From assembly GCA_947632335.1 (NCBI GenBank), contig CANROX010000004.1:17037-81036 (forward strand): 64,000 nucleotides of DNA, given 5' to 3'. Position 1 is the stretch's first letter, and each line of letters opens with the position of its first letter. Below the pieces are notes generated by a model. That model was not told the DNA's origin and ran no database searches. It worked only from the letters and a program-made list of their open reading frames with translations. Shown here piece after piece: positions 1-7,604 of this stretch. The position numbers and the translations under genes are program-made. Source of the DNA: an uncultured Clostridia bacterium (GTDB taxonomy: Bacteria; Bacillota; Clostridia; Oscillospirales; Acutalibacteraceae).

Positions 1-710
1 AAACCTCAATTTTGATTTTTACTTTCCCCACTCTGACTATATCGGGCAAGGAGTACAAGGCTGTTCAAAAAATCATTGATAATACCGGAATTTGTGTTGA
101 GTTAAAAAAGTATGACTCTCACGCTCTTTCCAAAAGACTTGTTGACGCCGCATATAAAAGAGGCTGCACAATTACCCTCAATAATGCAGGAAAGATTGTG
201 GATTATTGCGGTACAGATTTAACTGTGCTGCAAAACGAAATTGAAAAGCTGTCGGCATATGCAGATGGTGGAGAAATCACCCTTGATATGATAAATGAAC
301 TTGTAAATATTAATTTGGAAACAAAAGTTTACTATATGTCTGATGATATAATTTCAAACAATCTGGATAGAGCTTATAGAGAGCTGGATATACTCTTTAA
401 CCAAGGGGAGGACGCTGTGGCAATCCTTAGAGGGATCGCCTCTGCGTATATTGACCTGTACCGTTCAAGGGTAATGGCAGAGGGGGGTATCCCCATTGAT
501 GTAGTGGCAAAGGACTTTAATTACGGTACAAGAAAATTTGTACTTACCAAGTCTGCAAGGAGCGGAAAAAGGCTTTCTACATCGGCGCTCAGAAAGAGCA
601 TTGATAAGATAATTACAGCAGACTACAAGATGAAAAGCACCTCTCTTAACCATAGAGTTCTGATAGAAAAGTTAATTTCAGAGCTTTCCGTTATTTCCGT
701 GGAGGGTTGA
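1..710 (+). CDS. holA: DNA polymerase III delta subunit, C-terminal part (5' end outside window)
   Basis: The reading frame is open to the left edge, so this is the 3' portion only; family members are about 330-350 residues and roughly 235 are visible. HolA is the clamp-loader subunit that opens the beta sliding clamp. What is visible fits the latter part of the AAA+-like region (a segment near codon 60 with a CG-DL pattern followed by ELEKL-like helix residues) and the helical C-terminal collar domain, which is rich in Arg/Lys near the end. The first TTG in frame, at position 12, is not a believable start because the upstream codons continue the same protein. The stop is one base before the next gene, so the two are probably cotranscribed. 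Family assignment is by overall sequence pattern; confidence is good but not absolute because the N-terminus is missing. Confidence 0.85.
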   Translation, partial: TSILIFTFPTLTISGKEYKAVQKIIDNTGICVELKKYDSHALSKRLVDAAYKRGCTITLNNAGKIVDYCGTDLTVLQNEIEKLSAYADGGEITLDMINELVNINLETKVYYMSDDIISNNLDRAYRELDILFNQGEDAVAILRGIASAYIDLYRSRVMAEGGIPIDVVAKDFNYGTRKFVLTKSARSGKRLSTSALRKSIDKIITADYKMKSTSLNHRVLIEKLISELSVISVEG

Positions 711-711
711 T

Positions 712-1308
712 ATGATAAGAATAAGAGAGGCGGTTATTGTAGAGGGAAAATACGACAAGATAAAACTGTCCGGAGTAGTTGACGCACCCATAATTGAAAC
801 CAACGGCTTTAGGATTTTTAAGGATAAGGAAAAACAAAGGCTAATTAGGAAAGTGGCGGAAAAAAGAGGGATACTAATAATTACAGACAGCGACTCTGCC
901 GGCTTTGTAATAAGAAATTTCCTTAAAGGAATTATAAAGGAAGATTTAATTAGGCAGTGCTACATACCGCAGCTAAAGGGCAAGGAGAGCCGTAAGGATA
1001 AACCCTCAAAGGAGGGGTATCTTGGAGTAGAGGGCGTTAGTGACGATATTATAATAAGTGCTATTGGCAAGTCGGGGGCAGAAATTCTTGGAGAGGAAAA
1101 TCAGTCTAAAGCAACAGGTAATGAAATTACAAAGTCTGATTTTTTCGATTTGGGACTTACAGGAAAATCCTATTCAAAAGATAAAAGGGAAAAAATCTTA
1201 AAATACCTTGGTTTGCCTACATACCTTTCAGCAAATGCTATGATATCCTCCCTTAACATTCTTTTGACAAAAAAGGAGCTGTTTGAACTTACAGAAAAGT
1301 TAATATAA
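712..1308 (+). CDS. rnmV: Ribonuclease M5 (5S rRNA maturation)
   Basis: RNase M5 cleaves the 5S rRNA precursor on both strands of its stem, working with ribosomal protein L18. The 198-residue product is a compact Toprim protein. It has the N-terminal VEGKYD glutamate motif (residues 9-14) and the DSDSAG acidic motif near residue 60, the two metal-binding signatures of the Toprim fold. It also has the KGKESRKDKPSKEG-type basic segment near residues 85-105 that is characteristic of M5 rather than primase. The length matches the family (about 180-190). The start follows the holA stop by one base, and AGGG lies in the end of holA, indicating translational coupling. In Firmicutes rnmV more often sits near ksgA; here it follows holA. 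Confidence 0.93.
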   Translation: MIRIREAVIVEGKYDKIKLSGVVDAPIIETNGFRIFKDKEKQRLIRKVAEKRGILIITDSDSAGFVIRNFLKGIIKEDLIRQCYIPQLKGKESRKDKPSKEGYLGVEGVSDDIIISAIGKSGAEILGEENQSKATGNEITKSDFFDLGLTGKSYSKDKREKILKYLGLPTYLSANAMISSLNILLTKKELFELTEKLI

Positions 1309-1358
1309 GAGTTGGTAATAAATCATCCCTTTTTGCCTAAAATAAAGGTGGTGATTTT

Positions 1359-1745
1359 ATGTTAAGAAAATGGGATATTATAGTTTTTCTCTTTGGCGGA
1401 GTAAGCTATGGTATGATAGAGATAATTTGGCGACAGCACACCCACTGGTCTATGGTTATTTTAGGGGGGCTTTGCTTTTCAATTCTTTACAGACTTTTTA
1501 ATATTATGGATAATTATTCTTTATTAGAAAAATGTGTTTTGGGTGCAACAGTAATAACCTGTCTTGAATTTCTCACCGGCTGGGTAGTAAACATTATTTT
1601 CGGAATGGGCGTATGGAATTACGGCAGAATGCCCCTTAATCTGTTTGGGCAGGTTTGTTTGCTTTACAGCGTAATGTGGGGAGTGCTTTGCATACCTATA
1701 AACTTCATTTCAAAGGGAATAAAGGCGTATGAAAAAAGGAGGTGA
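1359..1745 (+). CDS. Small integral membrane protein, putative ABC-transporter type IV family (PF06541-like)
   Basis: The 128-residue protein has about four hydrophobic segments (roughly residues 7-23, 28-45, 60-82 and 95-117). It also has aromatic and Trp-rich loops such as FLTGWVVN and GVWNYG. That pattern fits the 'putative ABC transporter type IV' small membrane family of Firmicutes, whose biochemical role is unknown. The start has a strong AGGTGGTGA ribosome site. The last codons and stop lie inside the inverted repeat that acts as terminator of the convergent gene. Function cannot be inferred from the neighbours. It could also be classed simply as a hypothetical membrane protein. Confidence 0.6.
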   Translation: MLRKWDIIVFLFGGVSYGMIEIIWRQHTHWSMVILGGLCFSILYRLFNIMDNYSLLEKCVLGATVITCLEFLTGWVVNIIFGMGVWNYGRMPLNLFGQVCLLYSVMWGVLCIPINFISKGIKAYEKRR

Positions 1746-1758
1746 AAATCACCTCCTT
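1736..1758 (-). terminator. Intrinsic terminator of the minus-strand CBS-domain gene, overlapping the end of the plus-strand gene
   Basis: A perfect 10-bp inverted repeat (1736-1745 and 1749-1758) has an AAA loop. Read on the minus strand it is followed by a run of six T, so it should terminate the gene that ends at 1765. On the plus strand the downstream side is A/T-mixed and weak. The stem contains the stop codon of the plus-strand gene. Its arm is identical to a strong ribosome-binding sequence, although no start follows. Confidence 0.8.
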
Positions 1759-1764
1759 AAATTA

Positions 1765-3006
1765 TTATTGAACTTTTACAATAACGCTGATAATTCTTCT
1801 GTCCTCCACCTTATAAATTTCAAAGCTGATACCCTCAAGGGTAAGGATTTCGTTTTCCTCAGGGACTTTACCCATAGCCTCAAATATAAAGCCTCCTACA
1901 GTATGACTTTCGGTTTCATTTTGGATATCCTTGCCAACCAGCTCAATAAGCTCGTCAATTTCCATATCACCGCTTACAAGGTAGCAGTTATCTCTAAGCT
2001 TTGTGTAGTCTTTTTCAATGTCCTCGTCCTCATCGTAAATGTCACCCACAATTTCCTCAATAAGGTCCTCCATTGTAACAATACCAAGGGTTCCGCCGTA
2101 TTCGTCTGTAACTACAGCAATATTAGTCTGGTTTTTCCTCATATCATTCATTAAAGCACTGAGTTTACGGCTTTTATAGGTAAAAAATGCGTCTTTAATC
2201 AAAATTTTAATATCGGGGGTTTTTCCCTCTATAAGCTGTTCAAGGAAATCCCTTGTGTAGAGTATACCCAGAATGTTGTCCAGATTTTCCTTGTAGACAG
2301 GTATTCTGCTGTATCTGTCCTGAATAATCTTATTTTTATTTGTTTCAAAGTCATCGTCAATATCAACGGCGCAAAGGTCAACTCTGGGTGTGAGAATTTC
2401 AAATGCCGACTTTTCGTCAAATTCAAGGGCTGACTGTACCATTTCGCTTTCTTCTTCTTCAAGAACTCCCTCATTTTCCGAAGATTCTATAATATACTTT
2501 AGTTCTGCCTCTGTAACAGTAGGTGAGTCGTTTTTAATGTTCAGTATTTTAAGGGCAAGGCTTTTGAGGGCAATAAAAACAGTTGAAAAAGGGGTTAGCG
2601 CAATCATCATACCTTTAAGGAGAAATGCTGTATAAAGGGAAATGGTTTCGCTTTTTTCCTTGCCTATACATTTTGGAATGACTTCACCAAAGGTAAGTAC
2701 CAAAAGGGTAGTTGCACCGGTAGAAATTGCAGCGGCAAAGTTTTCAAATATATTCATACACAGAACAGTTGCCAGGGAAGAACAACCTAAATTTACTACA
2801 TTGTTTCCTATTAGTATGGTTGTAAGCGCCTTGTCAAAATGTTCGGTAATATAAAGTGCGTTTTTAGCTTTTTTATTTCCGGAGTCAAGCCGGTTTTTCA
2901 GCCTTGCCGTGCTTACACAGGAAAATGCTGTTTCTATACAGGAAAAGAAGCTGGAGCATAAAATAAGTACTCCCACCGCAATTCCCAAAAATAAATTGCT
3001 ATCCAA
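1765..3006 (-). CDS. CNNM/CorC-HlyC family membrane protein with CBS pair
   Basis: This 413-residue protein has an N-terminal DUF21/CNNM membrane domain (hydrophobic segments near residues 5-25, 60-85, 95-115 and 125-150). A CBS-domain pair follows (about 205-330), including the VTDEYGGTLGIVTMEDLIEE segment typical of the second CBS motif. A CorC_HlyC transporter-associated domain ends the protein (about 340-410). Relatives are implicated in Mg2+ or Co2+ homeostasis; the 'haemolysin' name is historical. The start is a TTG at 3004-3006, six bases after GGAGG; no ATG is better placed. A minus-strand promoter (3046-3073) and terminator (1736-1758) make it a single-gene unit. Confidence 0.88.
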   Translation of the reverse strand: MDSNLFLGIAVGVLILCSSFFSCIETAFSCVSTARLKNRLDSGNKKAKNALYITEHFDKALTTILIGNNVVNLGCSSLATVLCMNIFENFAAAISTGATTLLVLTFGEVIPKCIGKEKSETISLYTAFLLKGMMIALTPFSTVFIALKSLALKILNIKNDSPTVTEAELKYIIESSENEGVLEEEESEMVQSALEFDEKSAFEILTPRVDLCAVDIDDDFETNKNKIIQDRYSRIPVYKENLDNILGILYTRDFLEQLIEGKTPDIKILIKDAFFTYKSRKLSALMNDMRKNQTNIAVVTDEYGGTLGIVTMEDLIEEIVGDIYDEDEDIEKDYTKLRDNCYLVSGDMEIDELIELVGKDIQNETESHTVGGFIFEAMGKVPEENEILTLEGISFEIYKVEDRRIISVIVKVQ

Positions 3007-3045
3007 TTATTTCCTCCGTAATTTCATAAGTAATATATCCCCTCT

Positions 3046-3073
3046 ATTATATCACATAATATACAATTTTCAA
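3046..3073 (-). promoter_or_regulatory. Sigma-A-type promoter for the CBS-domain gene
   Basis: Reading the minus strand: TTGAAA (3068-3073), 16-bp spacer, TATAAT (3046-3051). It lies about 40 bases upstream of the TTG start. Confidence 0.6.
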
Positions 3074-3107
3074 TTCCTTTAGCCACTATAAAATGGAAAA
3101 AATAATA

Positions 3108-3136
3108 TTGAAGAATAATTCTAAAAATGATATAAT
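3108..3136 (+). promoter_or_regulatory. Sigma-A-type promoter for tepA
   Basis: TTGAAG (3108-3113), 17-bp spacer, perfect TATAAT (3131-3136). The predicted transcript starts near 3143. This is downstream of the longest possible reading frame start (3093) and supports the ATG at 3198 as the true start. Confidence 0.7.
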
Positions 3137-3197
3137 AATTTTGTATGTGTATTATAGGTTCCTTCGGCAAAAACTAATGCTGGAGGTGCATATAATT

Positions 3198-3986
3198 ATG
3201 ATAATAAAAAGTGAAATATTAGGCGCAAATTCTCTTGATAATTCACAGAAAAACAAAAACCAAACTCCGGATGAAAATCCTGACGGAGGGGATATTGCAG
3301 GGGGAGAGGCCTCTCTTACTGAAGAAAATGCAGAGGGAATAAGAAACTTAGGTTCTGTTATTACCGGCAGGGAAGACACACTGATACACTGCCTTACAAT
3401 AATAGGTCAAATTGAAGGTCACTATATTCTGCCCAGTCAAAACAAAACCACAAAGTATGAACATATCATACCACTGCTTGTTTCAGTAGAGGAGGATCCA
3501 AAAGTAAAGGGACTTCTCATACTTCTTAACACAGTTGGGGGAGATGTGGAGGCAGGACTTGCTATTGCAGAAGTAATAGCAGGAATGAAAACACCCACTG
3601 TTTCCGTAGTAATTGGGGGCAGTCACTCAATCGGAATACCCCTTGCAGTTGCAGCAGATAAAAGCTATATTGCAAAAAGTGCCACAATGACGGCCCACCC
3701 TGTACGCACAACAGGACTTACCCTGGGGGTTTCCCAGTCCTTTGAATATTTCAAGCGTATACAGGACAGAATTACCACATTTGTAAGTGATAATTCCAAT
3801 ATCTCAAAGGAGGAGTACAATAGACTGGTGCTGAATACAGGTGAACTTGTTACTGATATCGGCACAATACTGGACTCTGAAACTGCTGTGAAAACAGGAC
3901 TTATCGACAGCGTTGGTACACTAAGCGAGGCAATAGACTGGCTTTATAAAATGATAAATAATGATGAAAATAAAACTTCATCATAA
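3198..3986 (+). CDS. tepA: ClpP-like serine protease, translocation-enhancing protein TepA
   Basis: A ClpP/crotonase-fold protease of 262 residues. In Bacillus subtilis, TepA (YmfB) has been described as aiding protein export and sits close to spoIIIE, as here. The N-terminal ~60 residues are acidic and of low complexity. The core carries a GGSHSIG segment with candidate nucleophile Ser144 (aligned with the ClpP G-x-x-S-x-G motif) and a MTAHPV segment with His167 as the likely general base. I place the start at the ATG at 3198 because it has a GGAGGTG site (3182-3188) and lies downstream of a good promoter, whereas a longer in-frame ATG at 3093 precedes that promoter. Distant relatives are called SppA-like. 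The protein lacks ClpX-binding features I could confirm. The end is 34 bases before uppP. Confidence 0.82.
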   Translation: MIIKSEILGANSLDNSQKNKNQTPDENPDGGDIAGGEASLTEENAEGIRNLGSVITGREDTLIHCLTIIGQIEGHYILPSQNKTTKYEHIIPLLVSVEEDPKVKGLLILLNTVGGDVEAGLAIAEVIAGMKTPTVSVVIGGSHSIGIPLAVAADKSYIAKSATMTAHPVRTTGLTLGVSQSFEYFKRIQDRITTFVSDNSNISKEEYNRLVLNTGELVTDIGTILDSETAVKTGLIDSVGTLSEAIDWLYKMINNDENKTSS

Positions 3987-4020
3987 TATACTGCTTCGGC
4001 AGTTACATAAGGAGAATATT

Positions 4021-4962
4021 ATGGAATTTATTTATTCAATCGTAATGGGTATTGTTCAGGGTTTAACCGAATTTCTGCCTGTTTCATCATCGGGACACCT
4101 GACACTTGTACAGCATATCTTCGGCGTCGACGGAGAGAGCAACTTCTTTTTCAATGTTATGCTCCATGTGGGAACGCTGGTGGCTGTGTGTGTATTCTAC
4201 TATAGGCTTATTTGGGATTTAATTAAATCTTTTATATCACTTTTGGGAAAGATTTTTACAGGCAAGTTCAGTTGGAAAAACAGAACAGACCATGAAAATA
4301 TGCTGTTTATGCTTATAATCAGTCTGCTTCCTCTCTTTATTCTTTTCCTGCCCGTTCCGGGTACGGATTTGAGCTTTAAAGATGTTTCAGAACTGTTCTC
4401 AGGAAACAAATATCTCTATGTTGTATCGGGACTTCTTCTTGTTACTTCAATACTTCTTTGGATTGGTATTGCCTGCAACAAACGCACCTGCAGCAGAGGC
4501 ATTTCTAAAACCGGTGAAAAAGAGGGCAGGAAGAACTATAATATACTCGATGCTATTGTAGTGGGTGTTACACAGGTGGTGGCAACACTTCCTGGTATTT
4601 CGCGTTCCGGTTCAACCCTTGCAACAGCAGAAATGCGTGGTATTAATAAGCAAAGAGCCATTGACTATACATTTATTCTCGGTATTCCTACAATACTTGC
4701 CTCCGCAGTGTTTGAGCTTAAAGACGCGTTTGAAACACCGGTTGCTCCCGGTGAGGAAATTGGAACACTTGCACTTGTAATAGGAATGGTGGTTTCTGCA
4801 ATCGTAGGTTACCTTGCAATACTAATTTTCAAGTGGTTCTTAAAAACAGACAAGATGTACATATTTGCAACTTATACGGCAGTAATCGGCATTGTCGGTA
4901 TTATTATTTCAATTATTGAAATGAACTGTGGATACAATCTTTTCTCCGGTGCGGCATTATAA
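4021..4962 (+). CDS. uppP: Undecaprenyl-diphosphate phosphatase (BacA family)
   Basis: This membrane enzyme dephosphorylates undecaprenyl pyrophosphate to recycle the lipid carrier of peptidoglycan and other wall polymers; it can give bacitracin resistance. The 313-residue protein has the N-terminal signature QGLTEFLPVSSSGH (about residues 13-26), with the conserved Glu and the Ser-Ser-Ser-Gly-His stretch. It also has the second signature PGISRSGST (about 195-203), plus seven to eight hydrophobic helices. The start is the ATG at 4021 with GGAGAATATT directly before it; an in-frame ATG at 3961 overlaps tepA and lacks a ribosome site. A hydrophilic insertion around residues 80-110 and 165-185 is longer than in the E. 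coli protein. The gene sits between tepA and ftsK. Confidence 0.95.
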   Translation: MEFIYSIVMGIVQGLTEFLPVSSSGHLTLVQHIFGVDGESNFFFNVMLHVGTLVAVCVFYYRLIWDLIKSFISLLGKIFTGKFSWKNRTDHENMLFMLIISLLPLFILFLPVPGTDLSFKDVSELFSGNKYLYVVSGLLLVTSILLWIGIACNKRTCSRGISKTGEKEGRKNYNILDAIVVGVTQVVATLPGISRSGSTLATAEMRGINKQRAIDYTFILGIPTILASAVFELKDAFETPVAPGEEIGTLALVIGMVVSAIVGYLAILIFKWFLKTDKMYIFATYTAVIGIVGIIISIIEMNCGYNLFSGAAL

Positions 4963-4976
4963 AGAGGGTAGTATAG

Positions 4977-7601
4977 ATGGCTGAAAAAAAGGCTAAAAAG
5001 TCAACAGCAAAGTCTGCCAAAGGTAAGCAGACAAATAAAGCAAAAACTGAAAAAAAGAAAAACTCCAAAAAGGATACCGCCCCTAAGCCTAAAAACTATA
5101 GGGTAAGGGCAATTATTCTTTTTGCGTCAGGACTTCTGTTCCTTTGTCTTATGTTTATCAGAGGAAATTTTTTGTGGGATTTTCTCAGAAATAGTATTTT
5201 TGGACTTTTAGGAGTTCCAACGCTTTTAATTTCTCTTTTGCTTTTCTATGTGTCCATTCTCACAGCAAAGGAAAAGGAAATACACCGGCTAAAAGTAAAA
5301 ATGATACTGTGTGTAGTAATAATTCTTTTAACCCAAATGGATTTCTACATATTCACAGGTACCCAGTACGGTAACTATTTTGCAGAGCTTGGCAGGAGCT
5401 TTATGAAGGGGTACAATGCTGAGGAAGTGTTTAGTAGTGGCGGCGGACTTTTTGGTGCAATACTGGGTTATCCAATGTGCTACGGAATTGGAAATTTTGT
5501 ATCCGCTATTATTGTCAATGTTATATTGGCAGTTATACTTCTCATTGTTACAGGAACCTCTCTCCTTGATATTGCAAATGCTGCGAAAAGACCTGTTCAG
5601 GCTGTACGCAGAAAGGTTGAAAGAAAGAGAAGTTTGCAGGTAGAAAATCCTAACGAGGAGTATGACAGATTTTATCAAGAGGATTTTCCTGCCCGTCATT
5701 ATACTGATAATATTGATATTCCCCTTGATAACAAAAAAAGAAAAAAGAAGAAAAAAATTAATAAAGAAAATGTCCCCGACAGTATAGACCTGCTTGGTGG
5801 TGATATGCCTAAAAACCAGGAGGACAGCATTATAAATATTATTAAGAGGGCAAACAGGGGAAGTGGAACTGTAACTGATGAAGCAAAAGGTAAAACCTCC
5901 CAAAAGACTGAAGCCCTTAAAGAGGCTGCAAGGCATATGGACGCCTCGGAAATTGATAAAGAAACAAAGGCTATTGACCAAGAAATTAAAAATGGTGAGA
6001 AAATTCCTGCAAACAAGTATAAATATCCTCCGATACAGCTCCTTAAACTTGCCAGCAATACAAATTTAGCAAATGTAAGAAATGAAATGGAGGAAAAGGC
6101 CGACAGGCTCGTTTCTACTTTGGATTCCTTTGGGGTCAAGGTAAGGATTACAAACATATGCCGAGGTCCCTCTGTTACAAGATATGAGCTACAGCCGGCG
6201 CCGGGGGTAAAAATCAGTAAGATTACAAACCTTGCCGACGATATTGCCCTTAATCTTGCTGCCAATGGGGTGCGTATAGAGGCTCCCATTCCCGGCAAGG
6301 CCGCTGTTGGCATTGAGGTACCCAATAAGGTGGTTTCAATGGTTTCAATGAGGGAGCTTATTGACAGTGATGCCTTTCGTAACGAAAAGAGCAAGCTGAC
6401 ATGTGTTCTGGGCAGAGATATAAGCGGTGAAATTGTTACGACCGACCTTGCAAAAATGCCTCATCTTCTTATTGCAGGTACTACAGGTTCAGGTAAGTCT
6501 GTATGCGTAAATTCACTACTTATGAGTATTCTCTACAGGGCATCTCCCGATGAAGTAAAGTTTCTTCTTATTGACCCGAAGATGGTTGAGTTTTCAAAGT
6601 ACAAGGGAATACCCCACCTTCTTGTGCCTGTTGTTTCCGATGCAAAAAAAGCCGCCGCCGCCCTTAACTGGGCAGTCAGCGAAATGCTCCAAAGGTACAA
6701 GCTTTTTTCGGAATACGACTGTAAGGACATTAATTCCTACAATGATTTAATTGAAAGCAATCTACAGTTTATAGCAGAACAAAGTCCTATGGAGGGGGAA
6801 GAACCCGAGGTTATGGAAATTAACGGACTTCCTGTGCCAAAGGAAAAAATGTTCCGCTGTGTAATTGCCATTGATGAACTTGCCGACCTTATGATGGCCG
6901 CACCCTCAGAGGTTGAGGAAAGCATCTGTCGTCTGGCACAGATGGCACGAGCCGCCGGTATGCACCTTGTAATTGCCACCCAGCGTCCCTCAGTCAATGT
7001 TATTACAGGTGTTATTAAGGCAAATATCCCGTCAAGAATTTCCTTGAAGGTTAGCTCGAATATTGATTCCCGAACAATTTTGGACTTTGGCGGTGCAGAA
7101 AAACTTATTGGCAAGGGCGATATGCTTTATTCCCCTGTGGGAGCGCCAAAACCCATTCGTGTTCAGGGCTGTTTTGCCAGCGACTCTGAAATTGAGGGAG
7201 TGACAAATTACATTAAGAAAAATTATCGCTCCCAGTATAACGAGGAAATAGAAGAAAAAATCAAGAAAATTACCGTTGAGGGTATGGAGGCAGAGGAAAC
7301 CTCCTCCAACGACAGCGGTGCGGATTTAGATGAAAAAATAGAAGAGGCAATTAAAATTGTCATTGACGCAGGACAAGCCTCAACAAGCCTTGTGCAGCGC
7401 AGACTAAAGGTCGGTTATGCCAGGGCAGGTCGTATGATAGACGAAATGGAAAGCTTAGGTATTGTAGGACCTCATCAGGGCAGTAAGCCCAGAGATGTAC
7501 TTATGACCTACCAGGAATGGCTGGAGAGAAAGAACCTTACAGGGGATACCTCCCCGTCAGACGAAACAGATGTATTCAGCCAGGTTTTACCGGAGGAGTA
7601 G
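4977..7601 (+). CDS. ftsK: DNA translocase FtsK/SpoIIIE
   Basis: A hexameric, membrane-anchored DNA pump that moves chromosomal DNA through the division (or sporulation) septum. The 874-residue protein begins with a Lys/Ala-rich cytoplasmic tail (1-40). About four membrane helices (45-190) and an acidic/basic linker (200-350) follow. The RecA-like motor carries Walker A GTTGSGKS at residues 501-508, and the Walker B/IDELADLM segment lies near 640. The C-terminal winged-helix gamma domain (about 795-860, with the QRRLKVGYARAGRMIDEME pattern) reads polarity sequences. The arrangement of alpha, beta and gamma domains is complete. In Bacillus, tepA and spoIIIE are likewise close neighbours. Whether it acts in vegetative division (SftA/FtsK-like) or sporulation (SpoIIIE-like) cannot be told from sequence alone. 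Confidence 0.95.
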   Translation: MAEKKAKKSTAKSAKGKQTNKAKTEKKKNSKKDTAPKPKNYRVRAIILFASGLLFLCLMFIRGNFLWDFLRNSIFGLLGVPTLLISLLLFYVSILTAKEKEIHRLKVKMILCVVIILLTQMDFYIFTGTQYGNYFAELGRSFMKGYNAEEVFSSGGGLFGAILGYPMCYGIGNFVSAIIVNVILAVILLIVTGTSLLDIANAAKRPVQAVRRKVERKRSLQVENPNEEYDRFYQEDFPARHYTDNIDIPLDNKKRKKKKKINKENVPDSIDLLGGDMPKNQEDSIINIIKRANRGSGTVTDEAKGKTSQKTEALKEAARHMDASEIDKETKAIDQEIKNGEKIPANKYKYPPIQLLKLASNTNLANVRNEMEEKADRLVSTLDSFGVKVRITNICRGPSVTRYELQPAPGVKISKITNLADDIALNLAANGVRIEAPIPGKAAVGIEVPNKVVSMVSMRELIDSDAFRNEKSKLTCVLGRDISGEIVTTDLAKMPHLLIAGTTGSGKSVCVNSLLMSILYRASPDEVKFLLIDPKMVEFSKYKGIPHLLVPVVSDAKKAAAALNWAVSEMLQRYKLFSEYDCKDINSYNDLIESNLQFIAEQSPMEGEEPEVMEINGLPVPKEKMFRCVIAIDELADLMMAAPSEVEESICRLAQMARAAGMHLVIATQRPSVNVITGVIKANIPSRISLKVSSNIDSRTILDFGGAEKLIGKGDMLYSPVGAPKPIRVQGCFASDSEIEGVTNYIKKNYRSQYNEEIEEKIKKITVEGMEAEETSSNDSGADLDEKIEEAIKIVIDAGQASTSLVQRRLKVGYARAGRMIDEMESLGIVGPHQGSKPRDVLMTYQEWLERKNLTGDTSPSDETDVFSQVLPEE

Positions 7602-7604
7602 ACT

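Noticed and set aside
1729..2154. 141-codon plus-strand reading frame opposite the CBS-domain gene
   Set aside because: It lies wholly antisense to a well-recognised protein, has a start inside the terminator hairpin and shows no family features.
3093..3197. Longer N-terminus for TepA starting at 3093
   Set aside because: A consensus promoter (3108-3136) lies inside the extension and the ATG at 3198 has a strong ribosome site.
5328..6394. Two long minus-strand reading frames (217 and 231 codons) inside ftsK
   Set aside because: They are shadows of the linker and motor region of a clear FtsK; composition is Phe/Ile/Ser-rich as expected of antisense frames.
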